Assembly (NCBI GenBank): GCA_964629475.1
Contig: CAZVQW010000013.1
Span: 33,963-97,962, forward strand
Source of the DNA: SMWD01 sp964629475
GTDB lineage: Bacteria; Pseudomonadota; Gammaproteobacteria; Steroidobacterales; GCA-2729495
Reading direction: 5' to 3'
DNA length: 64,000 bases
Shown: one piece after another, positions 1-9,636 of the stretch
How the letters are laid out: each line of letters opens with the position of its first letter
Numbering within the stretch: position 1 is the first letter of the stretch
The notes under the pieces: model-generated
The model's database searches: none
What the model saw: the letters and a program-made list of their open reading frames with translations, nothing else
What the model was told of the DNA's origin: nothing
Position numbers and translations under genes: made by a program

Positions 1-33
1 AATACAACTTCCCCGGCAAATGCGGAGAACAAC

Positions 34-426
34 ATGACGCCCCTGAACAAAACCTTCCTGATCATCGGCGCGCTGGCCCTGATGATCTCCGGAATGCTGA
101 GCGCCTACGGTTTTCACGGCCTCGCAGATTCATTGACGGAGGCCGACCGGCTGTCCTGGCGATGGGCCATACAGATTCAGGTCTACGATTCGATCGGCCT
201 GTTTCTGGTCACGCTGCTGACTTTTCATATCGGCAACATGAAGTTGCTGGATATCGCCCGCGGCCTGTTCGTATTCAGCATGTTCGTATTTTCAGGCAGC
301 GTCTACCTGGAAAAACTCGGTGCAATCCCGGAGGTTGCCGGCGATGTCGCGCCGCTCGGCGGCGGGAGTTTCATGCTGGCCTGGGGGTTGGTAGCGGTGG
401 CGGTTTTTCTGCAGAAACAGCCCTGA
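34..426 (+). CDS. DUF423 family small membrane protein (YgdD-like)
   Basis: A 130-residue hydrophobic protein with about four membrane segments. It carries the family landmarks: AYGFHGL near residues 24-30 (usual form GAFGAHGL), FSGSVYLEKL near residue 86 and PLGGGSFMLAWG near residue 107. The length fits the family, which sits in the inner membrane and has no firmly established biochemical role. A GGAG ribosome binding site lies 6 bases before the ATG. It is convergent with the protease gene to its right, 11 bases away. Family assignment is confident; function is unknown. Confidence 0.85.
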   Translation: MTPLNKTFLIIGALALMISGMLSAYGFHGLADSLTEADRLSWRWAIQIQVYDSIGLFLVTLLTFHIGNMKLLDIARGLFVFSMFVFSGSVYLEKLGAIPEVAGDVAPLGGGSFMLAWGLVAVAVFLQKQP

Positions 427-437
427 ACCTTGCCAAA

Positions 438-3248
438 CTAATCGATCGCAATACGTTGCCAGTCACCGTCGCGGTAAACAATCTCGTAAGCCGGCCAATA
501 GTTTTGATTGAGCTTGAGCGTCAGGACATCGACGGAATCATTCCACGTCACAGTCGTCACGCGCACCGGTGATCCGTCAGGCCGGTTCCCGGCAAGTTCG
601 AGGAACCGGTCCAGATCCGGCGTCGCCATTCCGTCGACCTCGACGATACGGCGCCCGGCAAACAACCCGTAACGCGATGCGGGCGATCCGTAGGCGAAAT
701 AAGAGATATACACCCCGTATGGCTCGACACTACGTTGCGCCGACATCTCACGATACGGCGCCTGCAACAACGCACCGGCCCACATGACGGCGCGCCGCAC
801 ACCAAGCCCCTCGAGGGCAACGGTGTCGACGTCGACGACCTGAACACGGCCGTCGCGCAATATCTCCAGAGTGACACTGTCGTGCTGCACGGCCCGTTCG
901 ACCTCACGAAAACGTGTCACCGGCTCACCGTTTACAGCCAGCAGGACATCACCGGTCAGCAGGGCGCCGGCAGCCGGTGATCCGGCAACGGTGCGCAACA
1001 CCGACAAGATCTGTCGGCGCTCGGGATCGTGACGCTCGAGTTGGCGAATCCAGTCCGTCTCGAGGCCGAGTTTGCGGCCGACTGACATCGGCAACTGACT
1101 CCACTCGACCTCCAGCGAATGTAACACGCGGCCATCACGTACGACACCGAGCAATTCCTCGACGAGTTCGATCGGCACACCCTTATTCTGCTGGATAATC
1201 TCCGCGCTGGCCTGAAACGCGAAACTCGACCACAGGGCGATGACACGGCCCTTCGCATCGACGAGCACGCCGTCGATATCGGCTGGCCCGTTGATCAGAT
1301 TCAAGGCTTCGAGATTGGTTTCGCGAAACCTCATCGTACGCGACAACGGCAGCAACACCGGATCGATCGACGCAACTTCGGTGGCCTGGTAGACGAGCTT
1401 GTTGTCGCCACGCAAGCCGACGGCCCACAACGAATCACCCGGATCCGGCATCTGCGTCAGCAACTCGGCCGAGCGGACCGGTGTAGCGCCGACCAGCGCC
1501 GGATCGTAAGACAACAGGGCGAGGTTATGCAGCGGGTGAATGTACTCGACCTTGCCGCGTACCTCGAGTTCACCGGCAAAAGTGATGCGCACGTCGCCGA
1601 TTGCCTCGGGTACCGTGTTGCGATCGACGACGACAAAACCGCGTTCGGCATCGACGACGAGTCCTGTGCCGTAATAGTGACGCTCTGCAATCCCCGATAT
1701 CGTGTACGGCATGTCATAGTTGACGAGCACGAGTGACGGGGCAATCTTGCGTGCCCGCTTGTCCTTGTGCTTGATGTAACTTGCGGTTGCCGGTTGCTGC
1801 CCGGTCGGCTCGGGTCCTGAATCCAGCGTGTAGCATGGCCACAAACCGCTGACATCGTCGCGCCGGCAGCGTTCGGCCGGGTACCAGCGGCGATCCATTC
1901 GGAACAGCCCGAGCCGGCTCGAAGACGGATCCTCGAAAACAGTGAAACGAACCCGCGCACGATCCCGGTCGGCCAGTGCACCGAGCACCCGCTCGAAATC
2001 GTCGAGCGACCGTACCGTCTCTTCGTCTACGGCCACGATTACACTACCGCGCGGAATGCCGGCATTGCCAAACACATAACCCGGGTTCGCAATGTAAACA
2101 CCCTCGGTGGCGCGATTCATATGCCTGGCCTGCTGATACGACAGATCGTGCACGACCGCATCGCCAAACTGAATGTACTCCTGCGGACTGATCGCATGCA
2201 GATCCTGCACATCGACCGTCACATCGAGTTCTTCGCCGAGACGCTCGACGATCAGACTCAACGAATCGCCGACGCGACTGTCCAGGATCTGTTCGAGCTG
2301 CACATACTGCGTCACGAACTCGCCGTCGATCTCGACGATGATATCGCCGACCTCGAGGTGACCGTCAGCGACACTGTCGGGTAGAACTTCCTCGACAACG
2401 AGCATGCCGAGCTGGTCGGGGAAACGCTCCCGTACGACAGCTTCGGTCGTTTCACGTAGCCCGAGCCGCCGTAGTTCGTCGAATGATTCGTAGGCAAAGG
2501 TCGTCGCCAGCGTTCCGCGCGTGACCGGCTCTCCGGCCTGCAGGAGTTCGAATACGCGCTTGACGCGATCGAGCGGCAGGAAAAAACTCGATGCCGCGTG
2601 ACCGCTGCCGCCGGCATTCAGGCCGACGACATTACCGTCGATGTCGATGACCGGTGAGCCGGACGAACCGCCGGATGTACTCGACGCGGCTTGCAGATAA
2701 AACGTGTTGAAGTCGTTGTAGTTACCGCTACCGTATTCGGGTGCCGGTCGATCGAGCCGCGCCAGCGTTCCGGACAGAAACGACAATCGCTCGCCGGCAT
2801 CGTTGCCGACCACCCTGATTTCTCTCCCGACCTGTGCACCCGATGGATCGAGCACCAGCTGTGCCGGCGCAATATACTTGAGCTTTTCAGGGTCGTAACG
2901 GTAGAAGCCGAAATCGTGCACCGGATCGCGGTAGATCGCCTTCAGTTCAACTTCTTCCTGGTTCTTGAACAGTGCTTCGGCGTGTACCGGTCCGGGCGTC
3001 ACGACGTGACGATTGGTCAGAATCAGGCCACGCTCGGCATCGACGACAAACCCGGTTGCCTGGCTCGACTGGTTCCATTCGGTGTCGAAGGCGCGCGTGC
3101 TGTCGATCTTGATGGAAACGACACTGGATGAAATCTTTTCCAGCGTTGCGCGCCACGCATCGGCCTCGTGTTCACCATCAGCCGCGGCTGCCGGAACGGC
3201 GACCGGCAACAGCGTGAATGCAACTAACAGGCTATAAAGGTAACGCAT
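438..3248 (-). CDS. Periplasmic tandem HtrA-like serine protease with PDZ domains, second protease domain degenerate
   Basis: 936 residues with an N-terminal signal peptide (cleavage after about residue 22), so probably periplasmic. The first trypsin-like domain has an apparent triad: His81 in TNRHVV, Asp112 in HDFGF and Ser196 in GSSGSP. PDZ-like segments follow at about 265-350 and 370-440. A second trypsin-like domain starts near 505 but has lost all three residues: Asn544 in place of His, Asn575 in place of Asp, and INGPADIDG where the Ser loop should be. Two more PDZ-like segments follow at about 720-800 and 850-920. This active-plus-inactive layout recalls the duplicated Deg7/Nma111 HtrA proteins more than the single-protease DegP. 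Its ATG overlaps the end of the upstream kinase gene by 17 bases, so it is probably co-transcribed. Substrate unknown. Confidence 0.85.
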   Translation of the reverse strand: MRYLYSLLVAFTLLPVAVPAAAADGEHEADAWRATLEKISSSVVSIKIDSTRAFDTEWNQSSQATGFVVDAERGLILTNRHVVTPGPVHAEALFKNQEEVELKAIYRDPVHDFGFYRYDPEKLKYIAPAQLVLDPSGAQVGREIRVVGNDAGERLSFLSGTLARLDRPAPEYGSGNYNDFNTFYLQAASSTSGGSSGSPVIDIDGNVVGLNAGGSGHAASSFFLPLDRVKRVFELLQAGEPVTRGTLATTFAYESFDELRRLGLRETTEAVVRERFPDQLGMLVVEEVLPDSVADGHLEVGDIIVEIDGEFVTQYVQLEQILDSRVGDSLSLIVERLGEELDVTVDVQDLHAISPQEYIQFGDAVVHDLSYQQARHMNRATEGVYIANPGYVFGNAGIPRGSVIVAVDEETVRSLDDFERVLGALADRDRARVRFTVFEDPSSSRLGLFRMDRRWYPAERCRRDDVSGLWPCYTLDSGPEPTGQQPATASYIKHKDKRARKIAPSLVLVNYDMPYTISGIAERHYYGTGLVVDAERGFVVVDRNTVPEAIGDVRITFAGELEVRGKVEYIHPLHNLALLSYDPALVGATPVRSAELLTQMPDPGDSLWAVGLRGDNKLVYQATEVASIDPVLLPLSRTMRFRETNLEALNLINGPADIDGVLVDAKGRVIALWSSFAFQASAEIIQQNKGVPIELVEELLGVVRDGRVLHSLEVEWSQLPMSVGRKLGLETDWIRQLERHDPERRQILSVLRTVAGSPAAGALLTGDVLLAVNGEPVTRFREVERAVQHDSVTLEILRDGRVQVVDVDTVALEGLGVRRAVMWAGALLQAPYREMSAQRSVEPYGVYISYFAYGSPASRYGLFAGRRIVEVDGMATPDLDRFLELAGNRPDGSPVRVTTVTWNDSVDVLTLKLNQNYWPAYEIVYRDGDWQRIAID

Positions 3249-4170
3249 GGCCGAAAGCAGAAGTGAACTCCTGCTGCAGGTCGGTAAGGCTCATGGCATG
3301 GTTCTGTGTGCCGCGATGTGCAATTTTTCGTGCGCCGATCAATGACGCGAGCCGGCCGGTATCTTCCCACGACAGGCCGCGACTGATACCGAACACGAGG
3401 CCGGCACGATAAGCATCACCACAGCCGGTCGGATCGAGAATTTCGGCTGCTTCGACAACCGGTATCTGCAATTCATTGCCGTCCGTGTAAATAGATGAAC
3501 CCGAACCACCGCGCGTGACGATTAGTGCAGCGACACGGGCTGCGATGTCCTCAAGCGACCAGCCGGTTCGTTCCTGCAAGAGTTGTCCCTCATAATCGTT
3601 GACGGCGACCCATGTCGCCTGTTCGATAAACTGTTTCAGGTCGTCACCGTCAAACATCGGCAACCCCTGTCCCGGATCGAAAATAAACGGGATGCCGGCA
3701 TCGGCGAATTGCTGCGCATGATCGATCATGCCCTGTCGACCGTCCGGCGAAACCATGCCCATCGTGATACCCGCATCCGTCGGCACTGTGTTCCGGTGCG
3801 AATGATCCATCGCGCCGGGATGAAATGCCGTGATCTGGTTATCATCCAGGTCTGTCGTGATATACGCCTGTGCAGTCAGTGTTTCGCTGATCGTGCTGAT
3901 ATAACGCTGGTCAAGCGTATTATCGCGCAACCGGTCTGCATAGATCGGGAAATCCTCGCCGACCGTGGCCATGATGGCCGGTTGTTCGCCGAGTTGGCGG
4001 AGATTGTAGGCAATGTTGCCGGCGCAGCCACCGAATTCCTTGCGCATCTCCGGCACGAGAAACGCAACGTTCAGGATATGCAGTTGGTCGGCAAGGATAT
4101 GTTCCTTGAAACGACCGGGAAAAACCATGATGTTGTCGAAGGCCATCGAGCCACAGATCAGTACGGACAC
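3232..4170 (-). CDS. PfkB-family carbohydrate/nucleoside kinase (adenosine kinase-like)
   Basis: A 312-residue ribokinase-superfamily enzyme. The N-terminal substrate-side motif FGGCAGNIAYNL and the C-terminal signature DPTGCGDAYRAG, with the catalytic Asp in GCGDA, are both present. These enzymes phosphorylate sugars or nucleosides with ATP; this subgroup resembles adenosine kinase, but the substrate cannot be read from sequence. The reading frame runs further upstream into gcvPB, but I place the start at GTG 4170. An AAGGA site sits 9 bases ahead and the family N-terminus (SVLICGSMAFDNIM) begins there. It follows gcvPB by 49 bases and overlaps the protease gene downstream, so it looks like a late gene of the gcv run. 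Confidence 0.85.
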   Translation of the reverse strand: MSVLICGSMAFDNIMVFPGRFKEHILADQLHILNVAFLVPEMRKEFGGCAGNIAYNLRQLGEQPAIMATVGEDFPIYADRLRDNTLDQRYISTISETLTAQAYITTDLDDNQITAFHPGAMDHSHRNTVPTDAGITMGMVSPDGRQGMIDHAQQFADAGIPFIFDPGQGLPMFDGDDLKQFIEQATWVAVNDYEGQLLQERTGWSLEDIAARVAALIVTRGGSGSSIYTDGNELQIPVVEAAEILDPTGCGDAYRAGLVFGISRGLSWEDTGRLASLIGARKIAHRGTQNHAMSLTDLQQEFTSAFGHALPL

Positions 4171-4219
4171 GCGTAATTCCTTTGTCTTTTGATAATTGTC
4201 TTCGTTGAGGGTAATGAGA

Positions 4220-5695
4220 TTATTCGGCTGCGGCGGGACGCCAGACCACATCGAGCTGTTTAACCGCGCGCACGTCATCCAGACGCCTGACCGGCATTGA
4301 AATCGGCGCCGCCTTGATTTTCTCGGGCGCCGCATACGCCTGGTCGCGGATGTCAATCAACGCGGCTACAAATGCATCGAGTTCCTGACAGGTCTCGGTT
4401 TCCGTCGGCTCTATCAACAGGCATTCAGGAACGAGCAGCGGGAAATAGGTCGTCGGTGCGTGAAATCCCCGATCCAGCAGCGCCTTGGCGAAATCCATCG
4501 CGGTGATACCGGTCTCGCGTGTCAGCGATTTGAGCGACACGATGAATTCGTGGCTGGCACGACGCTCCGGATACGCAATCGTGAAACCGGCGTTTGCCAG
4601 CACGATCATCAGGTAGTTCGCATTCAGAGTCGCAAATTCGGACACGCGCCGCATGCCATCCGCACCGAGCAGGCGCATATAGATATAGGCACGCAGCAGG
4701 ATGCCGGCATTGCCCATGAACGCCGACAGCCGGCCGATCGACTGCGGACGTTCCGCCTCGGTCAGCCACACGTATTGCCCGCCGTCATCTTCCCCGTCCC
4801 GACCGACTATCGGCACGGGCAGGAACGGTTCGAGCCGCTCGTTGACGCCGACGACCCCCGAGCCCGGGCCACCGCCGCCATGTGGCGTCGAAAATGTCTT
4901 GTGCAAATTCAGATGAATGACGTCAAAACCCATGTCGCCGGGTAAGGCTCTACCGAGAATAGCGTTCAGATTCGCACCGTCGTAATACAGCAGGCCACCG
5001 GCCGTATGCACGATCTCGGCGATCTCGGTAATCTGCCGCTCGAAGACGCCGAGTGTCGACGGATTCGTCAGCATGATGCCGGCCGTCTGTGGACCGACCG
5101 CATTGCGCAGCGCGTCCAGATCGACATCGCCGTCCGGTGCGGTCGGTATCTCGACCGCTGTGCAGCCACACATCGTCGCCGTCGCCGGGTTCGTACCGTG
5201 CGCCGCGTCGGGCACGATAATCTCACGGCGCTCATGATCGCCGCGCGCATCGTGATAAGCGCGGATCATCGCGACGCCGGCAAACTCGCCCTGCGCACCG
5301 GCCATCGGCGTCAGCGAGATCGCCGTCATGCCGGTCACGGCTTTCAGCATGTCCTGTAACTCAAACATACATTCGAGAAAACCCTGTGCATGCTCGACCG
5401 CACCGAGTGGGTGGCGCTCGGTAAACTCAGGCAGCATTGCCAACCGGTTACATACCCGCGGGTTGTATTTCATCGTGCATGAACCGAGCGGATAAAAATG
5501 GGTGTCGATCGAAAAGTTTTGCTGTGACAAACGCGTGAAATGCCGCACGACCTGTAACTCGGAAACTTCCGGCAGGGCTGGTGCTTCACGGCGCAAAAAC
5601 TCATCCGGCAGATCAATGGCAGGTGGATTTGCCGGCGCATGACCGCCAGCCCGCCGGCCCGGAGCGGACAACTCAAATATAACCGGCTCGGACAT
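4220..5695 (-). CDS. gcvPB: Glycine dehydrogenase (decarboxylating) subunit 2
   Basis: A 491-residue catalytic half of the split P-protein of the glycine cleavage system. It holds the PLP-binding lysine in NLHKTFSTPHGGGGPG. With subunit 1 it decarboxylates glycine and passes the aminomethyl group to the lipoyl arm of GcvH. Its ATG overlaps the gcvPA stop by one base (TGATG), so the two subunits are probably translationally coupled. Enterobacteria use a single P-protein of about 950 residues; the split form is usual in many other bacteria. Identification is secure. Confidence 0.97.
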   Translation of the reverse strand: MSEPVIFELSAPGRRAGGHAPANPPAIDLPDEFLRREAPALPEVSELQVVRHFTRLSQQNFSIDTHFYPLGSCTMKYNPRVCNRLAMLPEFTERHPLGAVEHAQGFLECMFELQDMLKAVTGMTAISLTPMAGAQGEFAGVAMIRAYHDARGDHERREIIVPDAAHGTNPATATMCGCTAVEIPTAPDGDVDLDALRNAVGPQTAGIMLTNPSTLGVFERQITEIAEIVHTAGGLLYYDGANLNAILGRALPGDMGFDVIHLNLHKTFSTPHGGGGPGSGVVGVNERLEPFLPVPIVGRDGEDDGGQYVWLTEAERPQSIGRLSAFMGNAGILLRAYIYMRLLGADGMRRVSEFATLNANYLMIVLANAGFTIAYPERRASHEFIVSLKSLTRETGITAMDFAKALLDRGFHAPTTYFPLLVPECLLIEPTETETCQELDAFVAALIDIRDQAYAAPEKIKAAPISMPVRRLDDVRAVKQLDVVWRPAAAE

Positions 5696-7059
5696 CAGGC
5701 AGCCTCCGAACTGTTCATGACCGCTTCCAGTGCCGTCGCAAAGGCATCAATCTGCACTTCGGTACGCGCCTCGGTCGCACAGACCAGTAGTGCGTGACCG
5801 AGTTCCGGGTAGTCAGCCGATAAATCGTAACCGGCGAAAATATTTTGCCGCGCCAGCGCCTCGATCAGTGGTGCGACCGGACGTTCGAACTGCACGACGG
5901 CCTCGTGAAAGTATCGATCATATGCCAACGAGACACCGTCGAGCGTCGCCAGCCTTGTAGCCAATAACTTCGTATTGGCATGGCATTGCAGCGCCGTGCG
6001 CCGCAGCCCGTCAGCGCCCAGCAACGACAGGTAAATCGTCGCCGCGGTGACCATCAGCCCCTGGTTTGTGCAGATATTCGAGGTCGCCTTCGAGCGACGA
6101 ATATGTTGTTCGCGGGCCTGCAGGGTCAACGTAAACCCAGGTTTGCCGTCGATATCGACGGTGTGCCCGACGATGCGTCCGGGCATCTGGCGAACGATCT
6201 GTTGCCGGCACACCATGTAACCGAAGTACGGGCCGCCGGACGCGACCGGAATGCCGAGCGGCTGACCCTCGCCGCAGGCAATATCCGCACCCGTCTCGCC
6301 CCATTCACCCGGTGGGCTCAGGATGGCCAGGCTGGTCGGATTACAGATCGCGATCACGAACATCTGCTTTGCATGTGCCCAATTGGTCAGCGCATCGACA
6401 TCATCGAGCGTGCCGAGAAAGGTCGGTTGCTGCAAACAGATGGCGGCGAATTCCTGCTCGTCAAAAGCAGCCAGGGCAGCACGCTCCGTCTGCCCGTCGC
6501 GGCAATTGATTTCAACTAATTCAATCTGCTGTCCGGCCGTCATCAGGCACGCCACGGCACGATAGACCGGATTCACCGAGCGGCTGACCAGGATTTTACG
6601 CGAGCTTGTTTTTCGATTGCCGCGCACGGCCATCAGGCAGGCCTCGGCAAAAGCCGTCGCGCCGTCGTACAGCGATGCGTTGGAGACATCCAGGCCGGTC
6701 AGGCTCGCCATCATCGACTGGTATTCGTAGATGACCTGCAGCGTGCCCTGGCTGGCCTCCGCCTGGTAAGGCGTGTAGGCGCTGTAGAATTCACCACGGG
6801 TCGCAATATCCCAGACAGCTGCGGGAATATGATGTTCATAGGCGCCGGCGCCGATAAACGACACACTGCCGGCGTCTTTGGCCGCGCGGTTGCGCATCAG
6901 TCGCGTGACCGCCGCTTCATCCATACCAGCCGGCACCTCAGTGAGGCCGTCGATACGCAGCGCGGCCGGAATCTCGTCGAACAACGTCTCGGTGTCGTCT
7001 ACGCCGATCGCGCGCAACATCGCGGCGATCTCCTGCTCGGTATGAGGAATATACGGCAT
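5695..7059 (-). CDS. gcvPA: Glycine dehydrogenase (decarboxylating) subunit 1
   Basis: A 454-residue N-terminal half of the split P-protein, starting MPYIPHTEQEIAAML. The conserved AYTPYQAEASQGTLQ and YDGATAFAEA segments are visible. It forms the heteromeric glycine decarboxylase with gcvPB, with which it overlaps. An 83-base gap separates it from gcvH, and no strong ribosome binding site precedes the ATG at 7059. Identification is secure. Confidence 0.97.
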   Translation of the reverse strand: MPYIPHTEQEIAAMLRAIGVDDTETLFDEIPAALRIDGLTEVPAGMDEAAVTRLMRNRAAKDAGSVSFIGAGAYEHHIPAAVWDIATRGEFYSAYTPYQAEASQGTLQVIYEYQSMMASLTGLDVSNASLYDGATAFAEACLMAVRGNRKTSSRKILVSRSVNPVYRAVACLMTAGQQIELVEINCRDGQTERAALAAFDEQEFAAICLQQPTFLGTLDDVDALTNWAHAKQMFVIAICNPTSLAILSPPGEWGETGADIACGEGQPLGIPVASGGPYFGYMVCRQQIVRQMPGRIVGHTVDIDGKPGFTLTLQAREQHIRRSKATSNICTNQGLMVTAATIYLSLLGADGLRRTALQCHANTKLLATRLATLDGVSLAYDRYFHEAVVQFERPVAPLIEALARQNIFAGYDLSADYPELGHALLVCATEARTEVQIDAFATALEAVMNSSEAA

Positions 7060-7142
7060 CGGGAATTCAGACAGGTCTTTGCAGTGTTTTCGCGGAGTTA
7101 TCTTACAGGTGTTTTTAGCACTGGTTCATCGGTGGCGGGGGG

Positions 7143-7538
7143 CTAACCCGCAGATTCGGTCAGGAACCGGTCGTAGGCATCGGCATCCATCAATTCATCG
7201 AGTTCCGCCTTGTCCGACGGATTCATGCGGACAAGCCAGCCATCTTCGTATGGGCTCTGGTTGACGAGTTCCGGCTCGTCGGCCAACGCGCTATTCGTCT
7301 CGGTCAGCGTGCCGCTGACCGGCGCATACACGTCGGAAGCCGCCTTGACGGACTCGACGACGACACAGGCATCGCCCTTTGCCAGCGTTGCGCCATCCTC
7401 AGGTTGCTCGACATAGACGAGTTCGCCCAACGCCTCCTGGGCATGATCCGTTATACCGATTACGACCGACCCGTCGTCTTCGAGTCGAACCCATTCATGC
7501 TCTTCGGAATACTTCAGATCCCCGGGCACTTCACTCAT
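7143..7538 (-). CDS. gcvH: Glycine cleavage system H protein
   Basis: A 131-residue lipoyl carrier. The lipoylated lysine is in ESVKAASDVYAPVSG. It shuttles the methylamine intermediate between the P and T proteins. An AGGAG site precedes the ATG. It lies 18 bases after gcvT and upstream of gcvPA, giving the order gcvT-gcvH-gcvPA-gcvPB. Length and motif match the family. Confidence 0.97.
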   Translation of the reverse strand: MSEVPGDLKYSEEHEWVRLEDDGSVVIGITDHAQEALGELVYVEQPEDGATLAKGDACVVVESVKAASDVYAPVSGTLTETNSALADEPELVNQSPYEDGWLVRMNPSDKAELDELMDADAYDRFLTESAG

Positions 7539-7556
7539 CTCGTCAAAACTCCTGAT

Positions 7557-8645
7557 CTAAATTGCCACCAGAACGCGCCCGCGGCGTACAAACGGCGGGC
7601 GCACAATTTTCGCATTACGCTTATCGTTGCGAATTTGAACCTGGCAGGTTCCGTTCGCGTCCACCGGTATCCTGGCCAATGCGATCGAACGCTGCATCGT
7701 CGGCGAGAACCCTCCGCTCGTGACGGTTCCGTCACCAGCTCCGGTCATGACCCGCTGACCATGGCGCATGATACCGCGATCTTCGAGAATGAGCCCGGCC
7801 AATTTTGCCTCGGGACCCTGATCACGCTGTCGTTCGAGTGCCGCACGGCCGATGAAAGATCGCTCGGCCGGTTCCCAGGCTACGGTCCAGCCCAGTGCGG
7901 AAACCAGCGGCGTGACCTGTTGATCCATGTCCTGACCATACAGGGCCAATCCCGCTTCGAGACGTAACGTGTCACGCGCGCCAAGTCCGCACGGCCGGAT
8001 GCCGGCCGCCAGTGCAGCGTCCCACAGGTGGCAGCCGGTATCGGCGTCCACGATGATCTCCCAACCATCTTCACCCGTATAACCGGTACGGGCTACAAAC
8101 CAGTCGTCGTCACTGACGCTCGTGAACGGCACCTGGTCGAGCGCCGGTTGACGTAATGCGTCCGGCAGGAGCGGAGCGGCCAGCGTCGTAGCCTCCGGCC
8201 CCTGGATTGCGAGCATCATCAGTTCCGTACGTTCCCTGATCGTGACGGCAAAATCAGTTGCGACTCCGTTCATCCAGTCGAGATCCTGAGTGCGAGTCGC
8301 CGCATTAACGATGACACGATAGGCATCAATACTCCGTCGATACGCGATCAGGTCATCAATGACGCCACCCGTTTCATTGAGCATGCAGCCATACAACCCC
8401 TTACCGGGTGAGCCGAGCTTTGCAATATCGTTCGCCAGTAATTTTTGCAGATAGGCTTTTGCATCCTGCCCGGCGACATCGACGATCGTCATGTGCGATA
8501 CGTCGAAGATACCAGCCACATTACGCACAGCATGATGCTCATCGATCTGTGACCCGTAATGCAGCGGCATATCCCAGCCACCGAAATCGACCATTCGGGC
8601 ACCGGACTCAATATGACGTTCATATAACGGGGTTTTATCAGGCAT
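7557..8645 (-). CDS. gcvT: Aminomethyltransferase (glycine cleavage T protein)
   Basis: A 362-residue folate-dependent T protein that releases ammonia and forms 5,10-methylene-THF from the H-protein-bound intermediate. The N-terminus MPDKTPLYERHIESGARMV and the GGVIDDLIAYR and TGYTGEDGWEI segments are typical. Only 40 bases separate it from the upstream ATP-grasp gene. There is no room for a glycine riboswitch directly in front, so transcription probably enters from further upstream or from inside the ligase gene. Confidence 0.96.
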   Translation of the reverse strand: MPDKTPLYERHIESGARMVDFGGWDMPLHYGSQIDEHHAVRNVAGIFDVSHMTIVDVAGQDAKAYLQKLLANDIAKLGSPGKGLYGCMLNETGGVIDDLIAYRRSIDAYRVIVNAATRTQDLDWMNGVATDFAVTIRERTELMMLAIQGPEATTLAAPLLPDALRQPALDQVPFTSVSDDDWFVARTGYTGEDGWEIIVDADTGCHLWDAALAAGIRPCGLGARDTLRLEAGLALYGQDMDQQVTPLVSALGWTVAWEPAERSFIGRAALERQRDQGPEAKLAGLILEDRGIMRHGQRVMTGAGDGTVTSGGFSPTMQRSIALARIPVDANGTCQVQIRNDKRNAKIVRPPFVRRGRVLVAI

Positions 8646-8685
8646 AACGACTCAATTTTTCTCTCTGTTGTTCACCGGAGTTGTT

Positions 8686-9636
8686 CTATTGAGAAAATGC
8701 TTCGCGAACGAGCGCAACCTTTTCATCTGGCTCGTACGCTGCCTTCCAGTTATCGACGACTGTGAAACGGTTCATCAATCCTACTTTATTCGCAATCTGA
8801 ATGTTCAGACCCGGTCGGGCGTTAAGTTCGAGAATCAACGGACCGTACTCCTGGTCCAGGACAATATCGACACCGAGATAGCCAAGACCCGTCAGTTCAT
8901 AGCAACGCGCGGCCAGCGACAGAAATTGCTCCCACATCGGGATGTCCAGACCGGCAATCGGCTCCCCGGTATCGGGATGCTCAGTGACGATGTCGTTGCC
9001 GAGCACGCCGGATAATGTTTGCCCGCTCGCCAGATCGATACCGGCGCCGACGGCACCCTGATGCAGGTTCGCCTTACCGCCCGACCGGCGCGTTGGCAGG
9101 CGCACCATCGCCATGACCGGATAGCCCTGATAGACGAGCACCCGCACATCCGGCACTCCCTGAAACGTCACGGCTGCAAAGAACGGATCGGTCTCAACAC
9201 GGTATTCGATCATCGCGCAATCACGCGTACCGACGAAACTGTACTGCCCGCTGATAATGTTCGACACGTGATGACGAATTCCGGCCTCGGAGATTACGTT
9301 GCCGTCGATCAGCTGGTACAAGCGCTGGCGCCGCGAGCTGCGCCCGGCGACGACGAGAATGCCATCACCGCCGGTGCCGTGCGCCGGTTTGATGACAAAG
9401 TCGGTATGCTGCCCGGCAATCTCTGCCCAGGAGCGAACGTCGTGGTGACTTTCCATGACGCCATAGAGTTTCGGCACCGAAATACCAGCTTCCAGCGCCA
9501 GTCGCTTGGTCTTAAGCTTGTCGTCGACGAGCGGATATAACTTGCGCGCATTGAAACGCTGAATAATCTGCGCGTTGCGCTCATTCAGGCCGAGCACGCC
9601 GTTAGCCCGCAGAGTTCTGGCCCAGGCAAGCATCAA
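8686..9636 (-). CDS. RimK-like alpha-L-glutamate ligase-family ATP-grasp protein
   Basis: A 316-residue ATP-grasp protein. The nucleotide-binding strand FVIKPAHGTGGDGILVV lies near residue 82, and the metal-binding end LILELNARPGLNIQIAN near residue 270. The family is related to RimK, which adds glutamate to a protein C-terminus, but the acceptor for this branch is unknown. Its ATG overlaps the end of the upstream 7TM transglutaminase-like gene by four bases (ATGA coupling). This pairing is a known recurring gene pair proposed to modify peptides or proteins. No aspartic/zinc protease partner is next to it here. Family assignment is strong; substrate unknown. Confidence 0.88.
   Translation of the reverse strand: MMLAWARTLRANGVLGLNERNAQIIQRFNARKLYPLVDDKLKTKRLALEAGISVPKLYGVMESHHDVRSWAEIAGQHTDFVIKPAHGTGGDGILVVAGRSSRRQRLYQLIDGNVISEAGIRHHVSNIISGQYSFVGTRDCAMIEYRVETDPFFAAVTFQGVPDVRVLVYQGYPVMAMVRLPTRRSGGKANLHQGAVGAGIDLASGQTLSGVLGNDIVTEHPDTGEPIAGLDIPMWEQFLSLAARCYELTGLGYLGVDIVLDQEYGPLILELNARPGLNIQIANKVGLMNRFTVVDNWKAAYEPDEKVALVREAFSQ

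Noticed and set aside
8646..8685. Glycine riboswitch before gcvT
   Set aside because: Only 40 bases are available and no aptamer-like pairing is visible.
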